A DNA stretch of 64,000 bases from Flavobacteriaceae bacterium (GTDB lineage Bacteria > Bacteroidota > Bacteroidia > Flavobacteriales > Flavobacteriaceae), in the NCBI GenBank assembly GCA_947448525.1, contig CANFNV010000008.1, forward strand, positions 31,706 to 95,705. Reading direction: 5' to 3'. The notes beneath the pieces are model-generated. The model did not search any database. It saw nothing but the letters and a program-made list of their open reading frames with translations, and had not been told where the DNA came from. This document shows positions 33,943 through 44,523 of this stretch, one piece after another. Numbering within the stretch: the first letter of the stretch is position 1; each line of letters opens with the position of its first letter. Made by a program: the position numbers and the translations under genes.

Positions 33943-36900
33943 TTAATTGCCAAAGTTATATCGCAACGTAAATCCACCTCTAATATTTGTCATTGGAAAT
34001 GATGTTGAAATAACTGCTTTAGAAAAGGAATGATCATAATATAAAATGGCTGTTAGGTTTTTGCTAAACGAGTAATCTGCAGTTAATTTGAATGACCAAA
34101 TATTTTGTCCGCCACCCAATTGATTGTTGTTGTAATCTAAATAACGAACAATAGTTTTATTATTTCTATACGAGAAATCAATTTTCAAATTGATATCACT
34201 TTTAATAACTCCTGATGGATCGTCGGCCAATTTAGTGGAAAATATGACATCTTTAAATCGATAACCTGTTCCAATAACATATTCTATCCCTTTTACTTCG
34301 GTCAATAAATTATTGTCAAAACTTAAAGATAGTGCCCGATCTTTTTTCATTTCGGCAAGAATTTTAAACGAACTTTTAGTTTCAAAATCCAATCGAATTA
34401 ATGGATTAAATTGTTCTACCAAATTGACATTACCTATAATAGTTTGGCTGTAGAAATTTCCGTTAAGTGGATTAATTTCGCCAATATGCTGATTATAATC
34501 CAAATTAGATCGGTAAGCATTTACCGTATAAGATGCTTTGTAAGCATGTTGAATAGAGAAACGTTTAAAGTTGTCTTTAAAAAATTTATAACGCATCAAC
34601 CCACTATATTTAATGTTCCAGTTTGGAATAGGAATACTTTTAAAGGGCGATAAAGAAATTTTTCCTGCTCGTTCTTCTGGGCTTTTTGCTAAACTAACCC
34701 CAACATATTTTAATGCCGGAATATCAAATCCTGTATAAGCAGCTAAAAAAGAGGGTAATAAAACTTCTGGGCTTCCTTTTCCAAATCCAACTGGAAAACC
34801 ATCTGCACTAACCGGAAAATTAGTAGTGCCATAATAGTTGGTAGCCAAACGATTGGCAATAGTGATTCTGTTATTTCTAAATTCATCAAAAGGAATAGAC
34901 GAAAATTCATCGCTTTGTCGGAATGAAGATTTTAACATTATAGTAGAAATGGCAAAATTTCCTGTTGTATAGGGCGATCTAGAATTATAAATACCGTCAG
35001 TAACATCATATTGTTCCGAATAATTATTGGCATAAGTTCTATTTCCTGTTAAATCAATTTTAAAATCTGGAAACAAATCCATATTAGCTGTAAAATCGAG
35101 CGTTCGAGTAAGTGTATGCAAATAATTTTGATTGAAGTTTGGATAATTGGTCAACCAACCATTCTTAGCTGCTTCAAAACGAACATCATCTTGAGCGCCA
35201 AAAGCAAATCCTAATGTCGGTTTGGAGGTACCGAAAAATCCAACTCCAGGAATAAATCCTGGCAATGCAGTACCTTGGTTTTCGGCATAATTTATTTGAA
35301 TGTTTTTAATGCTGGTTAAAACTCCTTTTAATCCGTCAAAAAAAATATATGTTTTTTTATCTGGGGCTGCTTTTATAGCACTCACTTTTTCTCCTGGTTT
35401 TGGCGGGCCTTTTGGAATATTGTTATCCGTTGGTTTTTTCTGTTTTGTTAGTCCAATATACTTATAAAATGCATCCATATTAAAAGCAGAATTCAATTTA
35501 TGTGATCCTGAATTTTGAATAGTGCTTCCTAAATTATATTCAATACCCGAATCAACAACCGTTGACAATGCTAAGGATGAATGTTGCCAACTGTAATTAC
35601 CTGCATAAGTGTATGTAGATTTCACAAAACTCAAAAAAGGAATCTTTGAAATGGGCAAGTCATAATTTACGGTGATTTGTTGGTTGTGTTGGTTGGGTGT
35701 ACCGGGATTCCAATAATCGGTCCAAAGAGTATAGGAATTGTCGGGTGTATTATTTTCTTTCAAGTAGTTTCTAACAATATTATTAGAAGCCGCGGTAAAA
35801 TTTACTTTTAATGCTTTAGTAAGGTTATAATTAAACCCATATTGGTAATTAAACAGATAATTTCGTTGATACAGAGCATCTAATCCAATTCCTTCTACAT
35901 CTACTAATCTATATTGTTGTTTGTTTAATTGTCTTGTAATATTGGAACTAAAAGAAATATTAGTAGGTACATAGTTAAAATTGAAATCGCTCAACAGTTT
36001 CCAATAACTACTTTTCTTGAAAGCTTTCACTTTTTTGAAAGGTTCTACTGGTTTTGTTTGAAATGCGAAAGTATAATCGGCAGTGGTGCTTACTTTTTGG
36101 TCAATATAACTCTCCAATTCATAAGTGTGTCTTTCAACTTGGTTGTACGTGTAGGAAAGTGTTAAGTTTTCAGGATCATAAAAATGGGGCTTTTGTTTTT
36201 CGCCTCTTTCTTTTTTAACTCCAATAAAATTAATACTTTTTCTTTTGGTATAATCCGTTGCTCTATTCTTGATGTTTCGCTTTTCAGAGGCATCCGCAGT
36301 TACATCAATCAATTGTTTTAGTTCAATATCTTGATTGAATGGATCATATTTTGGGGTAATAAACTCTTCGCCAATTGCATAATTAAAAGGTAAATTAAGA
36401 TGATACGTTTTAGGCAATAATTTCCCCAAACTCAGATTGGTCACAATGTTATATTGCAACACATCTTCTCTGCTTCTTTCATTTGGTCCTTGCTCTAAAG
36501 CTCCAAAACCAATAGTACTCATTTTTCCTGTAGCAGAAATAGTAGCAAAATCGGCAACATTAGCATCCATAATAGCTGTGGCTGCCATACCTCCTTTATT
36601 ATCCATTTGTGCCATACGCAGTTCGTTAAACCAAAACTCTCCTTTAAGACGCCTCGGATTTAATTGATGTTGAGGAGTATTTAATTTGTTGGTGTTATTT
36701 TTAACCCCGAGCATTAAGGTTCTCACTAATCCAAAATTAGGATTTCCTCGAATACCTAGACGTAAATTTGGGTCTCCATCACCATCTGGCAAACTGGTGT
36801 CATCATCAGGATAATAAATTTCTCCAGGGGCATATACCTTATGTAAAGCTAAAACTTTCATTCGTGTAAGATATTCTAACAATAAGTCTATATTATTGGC

Positions 36901-39900
36901 TTCTGGCCAAACACTTTCTCTAGAATTATTTAGCAGTGGTGATTTTTTTAAAGGTTTTTCAACTTGGTAAAAGTTATCCGTAAAATCGCCTCCAAAACGA
37001 ATAAACGCAGACATTTCATCGTCTTGTAATGGACTACTATCTGCTGGTGGGATTAATTCTTCTGCATGGACAAACATTTTTAGTTTTTTATACTGACGCA
37101 TATCCACACTAACATTTTTAAAAACGGCACGTGAATCACCTGGCTCTAATCCATAATCGGTGGTGCTTCCCACTTTAAAAGAGAGAGACTGCTCGTTTTG
37201 AGGAATTAAAGAATTATTGTTATATACTTGTTCTAATTCAACTCCTGGAGGCAATACATAATGAATTGGTTCTCTACTTCCATTTTCTTGCACATTTACA
37301 GCAAAAGAATCGTAATCAGTATTGTCGTCTGTGGTGTCTGTATCTGCTGGATCTAAAGTGTTTATGTATTTTCTCCAATCGCCACGAACCAAATCTAATG
37401 ACCCAAAACGAAGCGTAATTTGATCTGTAAACTTCGACATGAACATTCTCATAAATCGGATAGAACGGAAATCGGATATACTACCAATAACATTTTTTGG
37501 CTCATTTATTGGAATTTTAAACTGAATCCATCGAGCATGTCTCGTTTCTCCGTTACCAAGAGTAACAGTGGTAGACTGAATATTTGTGATGTAATTTTCA
37601 CCAACATTAAATTTTGATTCATCAATATCAATAGCATATTCATAATAGGCATTGATTGTACTCATGGTGTTGTCTCTATTGATGTCTTCTACATCAGGAA
37701 TGGTTGTGGAACCTCTATTGGTATCGGATACATTTATTGGCGAGTTTCCTTCAGTTCCATTGTATTTTTTGTATCGGTCAAATATAGTCCCTGAGGTATT
37801 TAAGAAATAATTATAATCATCCTCTGCGGGGTCAGTAAAAGAAGCAAATGCAGGAAATTTAGCAGCTTCTTGCGCATTATTTAATCCGTTGTATCCAACG
37901 TCTTGAGAGGTTCTATTGTCTTGGTTAGAATCAAAAGCATAAATCAACGATTGTGAAGCAGGGACATCTCCCCAAATTGGTTGTGGATTGACCACCACTT
38001 GATTGTTTCCAACCCCATTTTCATAGAATTTTCTACCATCTTGAAGAATATCCTCTGATATTTCTCCTAAATTGAAATATACTTTTCCCTTATTTGTCTG
38101 AGATGGTGCTGCTCCAACTCCTGCAGGACTATCTGGATCATAAAAAGGATCTAACATCCAAAACTGAATGTATTCAATATTAGACTGTTCAAAATTGGTA
38201 GTATTTAAAGCCCTAACAATACCTCCAAAATTATCTTGAGGATTTGGAATAGTATTGTCTGATGCTGTGGCAGTATTAAAATTATAAGGGCCTCGTTCTT
38301 TTGGAAAATAACTCAAATCTAACGTATTAACTACTTGTGATTGACCAGATGCAATAGTTGTTGCTGGATATAATTCTTGACTATAAATTCTTCTAGTACT
38401 GTTGAAAGATAAGTCTTCTTCAGAAATTCCAGATGGTCGTTGTGTATAAAATATAGGATCTATGCTGTACCAAGACAATTTGGCTCTTTTAAATCCATAA
38501 TCTAATCCAGTTGAATTCCCTCCAAAATCTAAATAATCAGTTGTTCCAATAGTCGGTTTTATAGGTGTTGCAGACAAAAACCAAGAATAAGGCGAGCGCA
38601 TATCAATATTGGTCTGAGAACCTTCAAAGTCTTCTACATAAACGGTTGATTCACCATTGAATTTGTCGGCTTTTGGAGTGTCCGGTTTTAAATAAGCCAC
38701 CTCACCTCTAAAAGAAAGATTAGAAGGAACATCCGTATCGATATTGGGAAGTTTATTAACCAATCGAGTTAAGAAAGGAACTTCGGTTGAGAAGCTAGTA
38801 TTCAATCCATAAATAGTGTTGTTTACAGATTCTTGACCATAGTTTGTTTTTTGAGTAAAAGGGCGTTCTACCAATCGCAAATAGGTAGCGCCAACAAGAA
38901 ATTTATCATTGAATTTGTGTTCGACATTAATTCCATAAAATCGTTTCGTTTGTCTCCCAAAAGTAGAGTTGTTTTCTACCGAAACTTGAATAGGCGTATT
39001 AGATGCCGTTAATGCTGGGTCTAAAATTTGAACTCTACCTGCTTGGTAATTTACGGTATAATCTACACCTTCAATTAATTTTCTTCCGCCAGCAGTAACT
39101 ACCACAGAACCTTTAGGTACGTTAAATGCGCCAATTGGAATTCCTTCTCCACCTGAAGATTTGAATTTTCCTTTTAATTGAAATTTATTCTTTTGACTGT
39201 CTTGTAACGCTTTGGCTTGTGTACTTCGGTACAATTCTCTAAAAACGTATTTCGATTGATTGGGGTTAAACGTGCTGGTTATTGGTGTTGGTTGTGTTGT
39301 GAAATAATCTTCATAATAATCTTCAGTAGCATTGGTTCGTAACTTTTCAAATAAATACATACCAAATGGCTCCACCGATGTAAAAATAATTCTACCATTT
39401 TGTTGGTCAACAGTCATACCTGGAATAAAATCGAAAAAACCATCACCTCCAGCTTGCGGATCGTTGTTATAATTCAAACGATCCAATCCAAAAACTTTCA
39501 ATAAAGGGGTATCTTTTACCTCATCATCGGGATTGGTTGCCACAGGGAAGTTGGAACCTGCAACAGGCGTAATGTAATTTAAAGGGGATGGATCGGTATA
39601 TAAGATGTTGAATTTAAAATCTTCTTTTTGCAATTGAAAACCGCTTGGAATTTGATAAATATTTTTCATCATTAATCCCCAAATTGGTTTCATAACATTC
39701 GTCAAACTGCTTTTAAGCATTTTTAAAATCAATGATTGTGTAGTAGGTATTCCCGATGTACTCACTTGTGTTGCTTCTACACCATCGGTTCCAAATTCAC
39801 CAACTTGATACACGTCTGAACCAATGGTATATTGGTAAGCTACGGCCAAAACTTCATCATTTGCTAAACGTTGCTGCAACGAAATGTAACCCAATTGTGA

Positions 39901-41325
39901 GTTAAAAGTGAACTCATTAGGAAGCAATTTTCGAGCGTTTTCTAGTTTTCCATAATCGGTTCCTTCATTCACTTGTATAGTATTATTGAAGCCTTGACTT
40001 GAAGTTACAATTTCTCTAATACTTGAATTTAATAAACCCGTACCGCCTGGAATTAAAGAGGGATCATACTTATTATTATTGTTGTTTGGTGGAGAATCTT
40101 TAGGTTTTAAAAAAAAGTCGTTTGGCTGAAACGGGTGTATATCTGCTGGGTCAATAGCTACTACCCTACTATCGGCAATAGTGTTTGACGTTAACAAATC
40201 GGTTAATCGAGCTTCCCCTAAATCTTGAAGAGCAACAATATTTCTTAAATTATTACTGGTTGTGCTTACTCTATTTTGTTTGTTAGTAATCCAAACTTCA
40301 ACTCGAGTGATTTGAACTCTACTATCAATTAATGGATAATTTCTTAATGCATGGTCGTATCGATTTTTGAAATATTGCGATAAGAAAAAGTGTCTGTCAG
40401 CATCATACTCTTGCGCAAAAAATTCAAAATTTTGAACGGTTCCGCCTCCTTGAGCAGTTACTGTTTTGGTTTGCGATTTTTGTTCAGCATAAACAGCATT
40501 TACCGTGGTTTTTCCAAATTGTAATTGTGTCTTTACACCAAACAAACTTTGAGCGCCTCTAATTAAGGAACTGTTCAATGGCATACTCACGTTTCCAATT
40601 TCTATTTTTTTAATTATTGAATCATCATTTCCTGATATTGATGGGTCAAAAGAAAGTTTGATATTGTTTTGAAAGGCAAAAGTGGATTGCGTATCATAAT
40701 TTGCTGCAACAGTCAAACGCGTTCCGACTTTTCCCATCAAACTCATACTAATTCTTTGGTTGAAATCGAAAGTGGTTGTCGATCTATTTCTAGGGGAAAA
40801 GGATGGATTATCTTGTTTGGTATGTCTAAATCCTAAATCTATTTCGGCTGAACCTGTTGGTTTTACATCAATAGTATTAGAACCAAAAATAGCGGCAAAG
40901 AAACTGGAATTGACATAATATCGGGGTAATAAATTATTCTTTTTATCTAAACTAGCTGCTTTTTTCCCATCAATGGCATCCGATTTATCTTTAAAATAAG
41001 TATGCATCGATTCTTTTATAACCAATTGTTCATATTCTTTTGGGGTTAGAATAATTGGATAATTAATATTAAATCCTTCAAATGTTTTAGTTAAAATATA
41101 GCGATCGGTTACCGGATCATAAGTGTAGGACTCAAGGATACTTTTTGGATTATCAATTTTAATGCTTCCGGTGTTGTATCCTGTTGAATCTGATGATTGG
41201 GTGGGTGTCGTTGTTGGTAAAGGCGTAATTTGTGCAACCGCCGCTTGACTTACTAGCACCATAAGCAAAACGAAGGCTAGTTGTTGCACCAATTTTTTGT
41301 ATTTATTGTAATGTGTTTCCAACAA
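33943..41325 (-). CDS. sprA: Type IX secretion/gliding motility protein SprA
   Basis: A 2460-residue outer membrane protein. SprA of Flavobacterium johnsoniae forms the very large single-chain beta-barrel that translocates type IX substrates, including the gliding adhesins. Seen: an N-terminal hydrophobic export signal (LAFVLLMVLVSQAAVAQ), then long barrel and plug segments with conserved stretches such as PPGVELEQVYNN, LNPRRLKGEFWFNELRMAQMD and KGSVVVTAGGRKLIEGVDY, and an aromatic C-terminus (GGFTLRYNFGN). Length agrees with SprA (about 2400). The first codon is TTG, directly after the ruvA stop; two TTGs are adjacent and no ATG is near, so the exact start is uncertain. It is in the operon with ruvA and supplies the exporter for the three sorting-domain proteins found here. 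Confidence 0.95.
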   Translation of the reverse strand: MLETHYNKYKKLVQQLAFVLLMVLVSQAAVAQITPLPTTTPTQSSDSTGYNTGSIKIDNPKSILESYTYDPVTDRYILTKTFEGFNINYPIILTPKEYEQLVIKESMHTYFKDKSDAIDGKKAASLDKKNNLLPRYYVNSSFFAAIFGSNTIDVKPTGSAEIDLGFRHTKQDNPSFSPRNRSTTTFDFNQRISMSLMGKVGTRLTVAANYDTQSTFAFQNNIKLSFDPSISGNDDSIIKKIEIGNVSMPLNSSLIRGAQSLFGVKTQLQFGKTTVNAVYAEQKSQTKTVTAQGGGTVQNFEFFAQEYDADRHFFLSQYFKNRYDHALRNYPLIDSRVQITRVEVWITNKQNRVSTTSNNLRNIVALQDLGEARLTDLLTSNTIADSRVVAIDPADIHPFQPNDFFLKPKDSPPNNNNNKYDPSLIPGGTGLLNSSIREIVTSSQGFNNTIQVNEGTDYGKLENARKLLPNEFTFNSQLGYISLQQRLANDEVLAVAYQYTIGSDVYQVGEFGTDGVEATQVSTSGIPTTQSLILKMLKSSLTNVMKPIWGLMMKNIYQIPSGFQLQKEDFKFNILYTDPSPLNYITPVAGSNFPVATNPDDEVKDTPLLKVFGLDRLNYNNDPQAGGDGFFDFIPGMTVDQQNGRIIFTSVEPFGMYLFEKLRTNATEDYYEDYFTTQPTPITSTFNPNQSKYVFRELYRSTQAKALQDSQKNKFQLKGKFKSSGGEGIPIGAFNVPKGSVVVTAGGRKLIEGVDYTVNYQAGRVQILDPALTASNTPIQVSVENNSTFGRQTKRFYGINVEHKFNDKFLVGATYLRLVERPFTQKTNYGQESVNNTIYGLNTSFSTEVPFLTRLVNKLPNIDTDVPSNLSFRGEVAYLKPDTPKADKFNGESTVYVEDFEGSQTNIDMRSPYSWFLSATPIKPTIGTTDYLDFGGNSTGLDYGFKRAKLSWYSIDPIFYTQRPSGISEEDLSFNSTRRIYSQELYPATTIASGQSQVVNTLDLSYFPKERGPYNFNTATASDNTIPNPQDNFGGIVRALNTTNFEQSNIEYIQFWMLDPFYDPDSPAGVGAAPSQTNKGKVYFNLGEISEDILQDGRKFYENGVGNNQVVVNPQPIWGDVPASQSLIYAFDSNQDNRTSQDVGYNGLNNAQEAAKFPAFASFTDPAEDDYNYFLNTSGTIFDRYKKYNGTEGNSPINVSDTNRGSTTIPDVEDINRDNTMSTINAYYEYAIDIDESKFNVGENYITNIQSTTVTLGNGETRHARWIQFKIPINEPKNVIGSISDFRSIRFMRMFMSKFTDQITLRFGSLDLVRGDWRKYINTLDPADTDTTDDNTDYDSFAVNVQENGSREPIHYVLPPGVELEQVYNNNSLIPQNEQSLSFKVGSTTDYGLEPGDSRAVFKNVSVDMRQYKKLKMFVHAEELIPPADSSPLQDDEMSAFIRFGGDFTDNFYQVEKPLKKSPLLNNSRESVWPEANNIDLLLEYLTRMKVLALHKVYAPGEIYYPDDDTSLPDGDGDPNLRLGIRGNPNFGLVRTLMLGVKNNTNKLNTPQHQLNPRRLKGEFWFNELRMAQMDNKGGMAATAIMDANVADFATISATGKMSTIGFGALEQGPNERSREDVLQYNIVTNLSLGKLLPKTYHLNLPFNYAIGEEFITPKYDPFNQDIELKQLIDVTADASEKRNIKNRATDYTKRKSINFIGVKKERGEKQKPHFYDPENLTLSYTYNQVERHTYELESYIDQKVSTTADYTFAFQTKPVEPFKKVKAFKKSSYWKLLSDFNFNYVPTNISFSSNITRQLNKQQYRLVDVEGIGLDALYQRNYLFNYQYGFNYNLTKALKVNFTAASNNIVRNYLKENNTPDNSYTLWTDYWNPGTPNQHNQQITVNYDLPISKIPFLSFVKSTYTYAGNYSWQHSSLALSTVVDSGIEYNLGSTIQNSGSHKLNSAFNMDAFYKYIGLTKQKKPTDNNIPKGPPKPGEKVSAIKAAPDKKTYIFFDGLKGVLTSIKNIQINYAENQGTALPGFIPGVGFFGTSKPTLGFAFGAQDDVRFEAAKNGWLTNYPNFNQNYLHTLTRTLDFTANMDLFPDFKIDLTGNRTYANNYSEQYDVTDGIYNSRSPYTTGNFAISTIMLKSSFRQSDEFSSIPFDEFRNNRITIANRLATNYYGTTNFPVSADGFPVGFGKGSPEVLLPSFLAAYTGFDIPALKYVGVSLAKSPEERAGKISLSPFKSIPIPNWNIKYSGLMRYKFFKDNFKRFSIQHAYKASYTVNAYRSNLDYNQHIGEINPLNGNFYSQTIIGNVNLVEQFNPLIRLDFETKSSFKILAEMKKDRALSLSFDNNLLTEVKGIEYVIGTGYRFKDVIFSTKLADDPSGVIKSDINLKIDFSYRNNKTIVRYLDYNNNQLGGGQNIWSFKLTADYSFSKNLTAILYYDHSFSKAVISTSFPMTNIRGGFTLRYNFGN

Positions 41326-41907
41326 TTATAAATTTTTTAATGCTTGTTTAATAATGAATTCAACAGTAGCATCTGGATTTTGACCAATCACTTTATCAAC
41401 TATTTTTTCGGATGTTTTTCTAACGAAACCTAAAACTTCCAAAGCAGATAACGCTTCATCTCTATTTGTATTGTTTTGAGCTAGCGAAATTTCGTCTAAA
41501 TCATAAATTTTTAACACTTTATCTTTCAAATCGAGTATAGCACGTTGGGCTGTTTTACTTCCAATGCCTTTAATGGATTGAATGGTTCCTACGTCACCAC
41601 TAGCCAATGCCTGAATTATTTGCTTAGGTTCAATAGATGACAACATAGTTCGAGCTATTCCTGCACCAATACCCGAAACAGTCAAGAGCATTTTAAAAAT
41701 TTCTTTTTCCGATTTTTCCACAAATCCATACAAAGAATGAGCATCTTCTTTGATGATCAAGTGGGTAAACAATTTTACAAAATCAGTTTTTGGAAGTAAC
41801 GAATAAGTATGCAACGAAATATTAATACTATAACCCACACCATTGCAGTCTATTACTACTTCGGTTGGTGTTTTTTCAACTAATTTTCCTTGAATGTGTG
41901 CAATCAT
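41326..41907 (-). CDS. ruvA: Holliday junction helicase subunit RuvA
   Basis: A 193-residue RuvA. The N-terminal OB-fold (IAHIQGKLVEKTPTEVVIDCNGVGYSI) is followed by two helix-hairpin-helix motifs (LLTVSGIGAGIARTML near residue 72 and IQSIKGIGSKTAQRAI near 108) and the C-terminal domain III that contacts RuvB. RuvB lies 4.5 kb away on the same strand. The ATG at 41907 is 18 bp from a strong two-box promoter's -7 element. The sprA gene starts immediately after its stop, so both share a transcript. Confidence 0.97.
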   Translation of the reverse strand: MIAHIQGKLVEKTPTEVVIDCNGVGYSINISLHTYSLLPKTDFVKLFTHLIIKEDAHSLYGFVEKSEKEIFKMLLTVSGIGAGIARTMLSSIEPKQIIQALASGDVGTIQSIKGIGSKTAQRAILDLKDKVLKIYDLDEISLAQNNTNRDEALSALEVLGFVRKTSEKIVDKVIGQNPDATVEFIIKQALKNL

Positions 41908-41925
41908 AATTTAATCAATACAATC

Positions 41926-41957
41926 CAAATATAACAAAAATCTTTAATTAACATCAA
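41926..41957 (-). promoter_or_regulatory. Two-box promoter of ruvA-sprA
   Basis: On the minus strand TTG (41955-41957) is followed after 21 bp by TATATTTG (41926-41933), a full match to TTG-N17-23-TAnnTTTG. The ruvA ATG is 18 bp downstream. Confidence 0.82.
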
Positions 41958-41973
41958 TGTTGCCTAGTTAATG

Positions 41974-44271
41974 CTACTTTTTAACATCAAAACTCTTCAT
42001 TCGTTTTGATTTTTCTTGTGCATCGACCACAGCAACTGCGGCCATATTTACCATTTCTTCCACGCTTGCTCCTAGTTGAAAAATATGAGCTGGTTTATCC
42101 ATTCCAAGCATGATTGGGCCAACAGAATCCACTTTATACAACTCTTTTAATAATTTATAAGTAATATTTGCGGATTCTAAATTTGGGAAAATTAACGTAT
42201 TTACTTTTTTCCCTGCCAATTTAGAAAATGGGAATTTGGCTTTAAGCATTTCTGGATTTAAAGCAAAATCAGCCTGAATTTCACCATCAACAATCAAATC
42301 AGGATAATAGCTGTGTAAATAAGTTACTGCTTCTCGAACTTTATTGGCGCTTTGGTGTGAGGAGGAACCAAAATTAGAAAATGAAACCATTGCAATTACT
42401 GGCTCAATTCCAAACATTCGAACAGTTTTTTCAGTCATTAATGCAATTTTTGCCAAATCATCCGCTGTGGGGTTTGGATTGATTGCCGTATCCGATAAAA
42501 ACATAGGTCCACGATTGGTCATCATCATATTGGTAGTAGCAATTAAAGAAATTCCAGGTGCTTTGCCTATTAATTGCATTAAAGGTTTTACTACGGTTGG
42601 ATAACTTCTTGAATAACCTGAGACCATAGCATCCGCATCGCCTTGATTGACCATCATTGCAGCAAAATAATTGCGTTCGCGCATCCACTTTTGAGCATCC
42701 AATAATGATATACCTCTTCGGCTTCTTTCTTTCCAATAAATATCAGCGTATTCTAATCTGCGCTTGTCTTCTTCTTTGGTTTTTGGATCAAAAATTGGAA
42801 CGTCGGCATCAAAGCCAATTTCGGATTTAAGTTCTAAAATATCTTCTTTCCTTCCTAACAAAATTGGATGTCCAATTCCTTCTTCATATACAATTTGAGC
42901 CGCTTTTAGCACATCTAATTGATCAGCTTCCGCAAAAACAATGCGTTTCGGATCAGTTTTGGCACGATTGGTCAATAATCGAACCATTTTATTATCAGAA
43001 CCCATTCGTTCTAATAATTCTTCTTCATATTTTTCCCAATCCGTAATTGGATTTAAAGCTACACCACTTTCTATTGCTGCTTTTGCTACAGCTGGTGCAA
43101 CCATAGTAATCAATCGGGGATCAAATGGTTTTGGAATGATATAATCTCTACCAAAATTCAATCGAGTTTCTCCATAGGCAATATTCACTTGCTCAGGAAC
43201 GGATTCTTTTGCTAAAGCTGCTAATGCCCGAACGGCAGCCATTTTCATAGCTTCGTTAATTTTAGTAGCTCTTACGTCTAATGCACCACGAAAAATATAA
43301 GGGAAACCTAAAACATTATTCACTTGATTAGGATGATCGGAGCGACCAGTAGCCATGATAATATCTTTTCGAGTAGCAATAGCTATATTATAATCGATCT
43401 CTGGAATTGGATTTGCCATAGCAAAAACAATTGGGTCATTTGCCATGCCGAGTAGCATTTCTGAAGTAAGAATATTTCCTGCAGAAAGCCCTAAAAATAC
43501 ATCCGCATTGACCAATGCTTCTTGTAAATTTATTTCTTTTTTACCTAATGCATATCTTTGCTGGAGTTCAGATAAATCTGTTCTATCCATGGACAAAACG
43601 CCGTCTTTATCAAACATAATTATATTTTGGTGCTGAACCCCTAATAAAACATATAAATTAGCACATGCTAATGCGGCTGAACCAGCACCAGAAACTACCA
43701 ATTTTACATCTTCAATTTTTTTATTTGCTAATTCTAAAGCGTTCAATAAAGCAGCAGAAGATATAATTGCCGTTCCATGTTGGTCATCATGCATTACAGG
43801 AATGTTCAGTTCCTCCACCAACCTTCGTTCAATTTCAAATGATTCTGGAGCTTTAATGTCTTCTAAATTAATTCCTCCAAAAGTCGGAGCAATATTTTTT
43901 ACGGTGGCAATAAATTCTTCAATATTTTTTGTGCCTATTTCAATATCAAAAACATCAATGTCTGCAAAGATTTTAAACAACAATGCTTTTCCTTCCATCA
44001 CTGGTTTTGATGCTTCAGGCCCGATGTCGCCTAATCCTAGAACAGCAGTTCCGTTAGTAATGACAGCAACCAAATTTCCTTTAGAAGTATATTTATAAAC
44101 GTTATCAATATCTTTTGCAATTTCTAAGCACGGTTCGGCAACTCCCGGAGAATATGCTAAAGATAAATCTCTTTGTGTTGCATATTTCTTGGTTGGAACT
44201 ACCTTTATTTTACCCGGAGTTGGTTTGGCGTGATATAAAAGTGCTTCTCTACGCTTACTTGAATTATTCAT
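41974..44271 (-). CDS. maeB: NADP-dependent malic enzyme (MaeB type)
   Basis: A 765-residue bifunctional-form malic enzyme that decarboxylates malate to pyruvate with NAD(P). The N-terminal malic domain shows LAYSPGVAEPCLEIAKD, VMHDDQHGTAIIS and the Rossmann motif VVSGAGSAALACAN. The C-terminal half from about residue 430 is a phosphotransacetylase-like domain (RIVFAEADQLDVLKAA, MVSGYSRSYPTVVKP, VDGEIQADFALNPE) that in known relatives binds acetyl-CoA as regulator. Complete length. A TACCTTTG -7 element is at 44297-44304. Monocistronic in appearance. Confidence 0.95.
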   Translation of the reverse strand: MNNSSKRREALLYHAKPTPGKIKVVPTKKYATQRDLSLAYSPGVAEPCLEIAKDIDNVYKYTSKGNLVAVITNGTAVLGLGDIGPEASKPVMEGKALLFKIFADIDVFDIEIGTKNIEEFIATVKNIAPTFGGINLEDIKAPESFEIERRLVEELNIPVMHDDQHGTAIISSAALLNALELANKKIEDVKLVVSGAGSAALACANLYVLLGVQHQNIIMFDKDGVLSMDRTDLSELQQRYALGKKEINLQEALVNADVFLGLSAGNILTSEMLLGMANDPIVFAMANPIPEIDYNIAIATRKDIIMATGRSDHPNQVNNVLGFPYIFRGALDVRATKINEAMKMAAVRALAALAKESVPEQVNIAYGETRLNFGRDYIIPKPFDPRLITMVAPAVAKAAIESGVALNPITDWEKYEEELLERMGSDNKMVRLLTNRAKTDPKRIVFAEADQLDVLKAAQIVYEEGIGHPILLGRKEDILELKSEIGFDADVPIFDPKTKEEDKRRLEYADIYWKERSRRGISLLDAQKWMRERNYFAAMMVNQGDADAMVSGYSRSYPTVVKPLMQLIGKAPGISLIATTNMMMTNRGPMFLSDTAINPNPTADDLAKIALMTEKTVRMFGIEPVIAMVSFSNFGSSSHQSANKVREAVTYLHSYYPDLIVDGEIQADFALNPEMLKAKFPFSKLAGKKVNTLIFPNLESANITYKLLKELYKVDSVGPIMLGMDKPAHIFQLGASVEEMVNMAAVAVVDAQEKSKRMKSFDVKK

Positions 44272-44296
44272 TATGTTTTTTTTACATTCTAACTTA

Positions 44297-44304
44297 CAAA
44301 GGTA
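44297..44304 (-). promoter_or_regulatory. -7 promoter element of maeB
   Basis: TACCTTTG on the minus strand, 25 bp before the ATG at 44271. The -33 TTG is not evident. Confidence 0.5.
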
Positions 44305-44523
44305 AAAGTATCAAGCTAAAATGGAAACTTTTTGAAAGGTTTCTTTTAAAGAAAATACATACTTTATAAACCGAGCTTAAATAAGATACATTTAAAAAAT
44401 AATGATTTGATTTTTATAATAATTGAAACTATTTCGCAAAGTATTCGATTTGCTCTTTGCGATTTATTAAAGAATACGTGGATTTTAATAGAATGATACA
44501 GAGCGCTAAAAAAAACGAATCTA

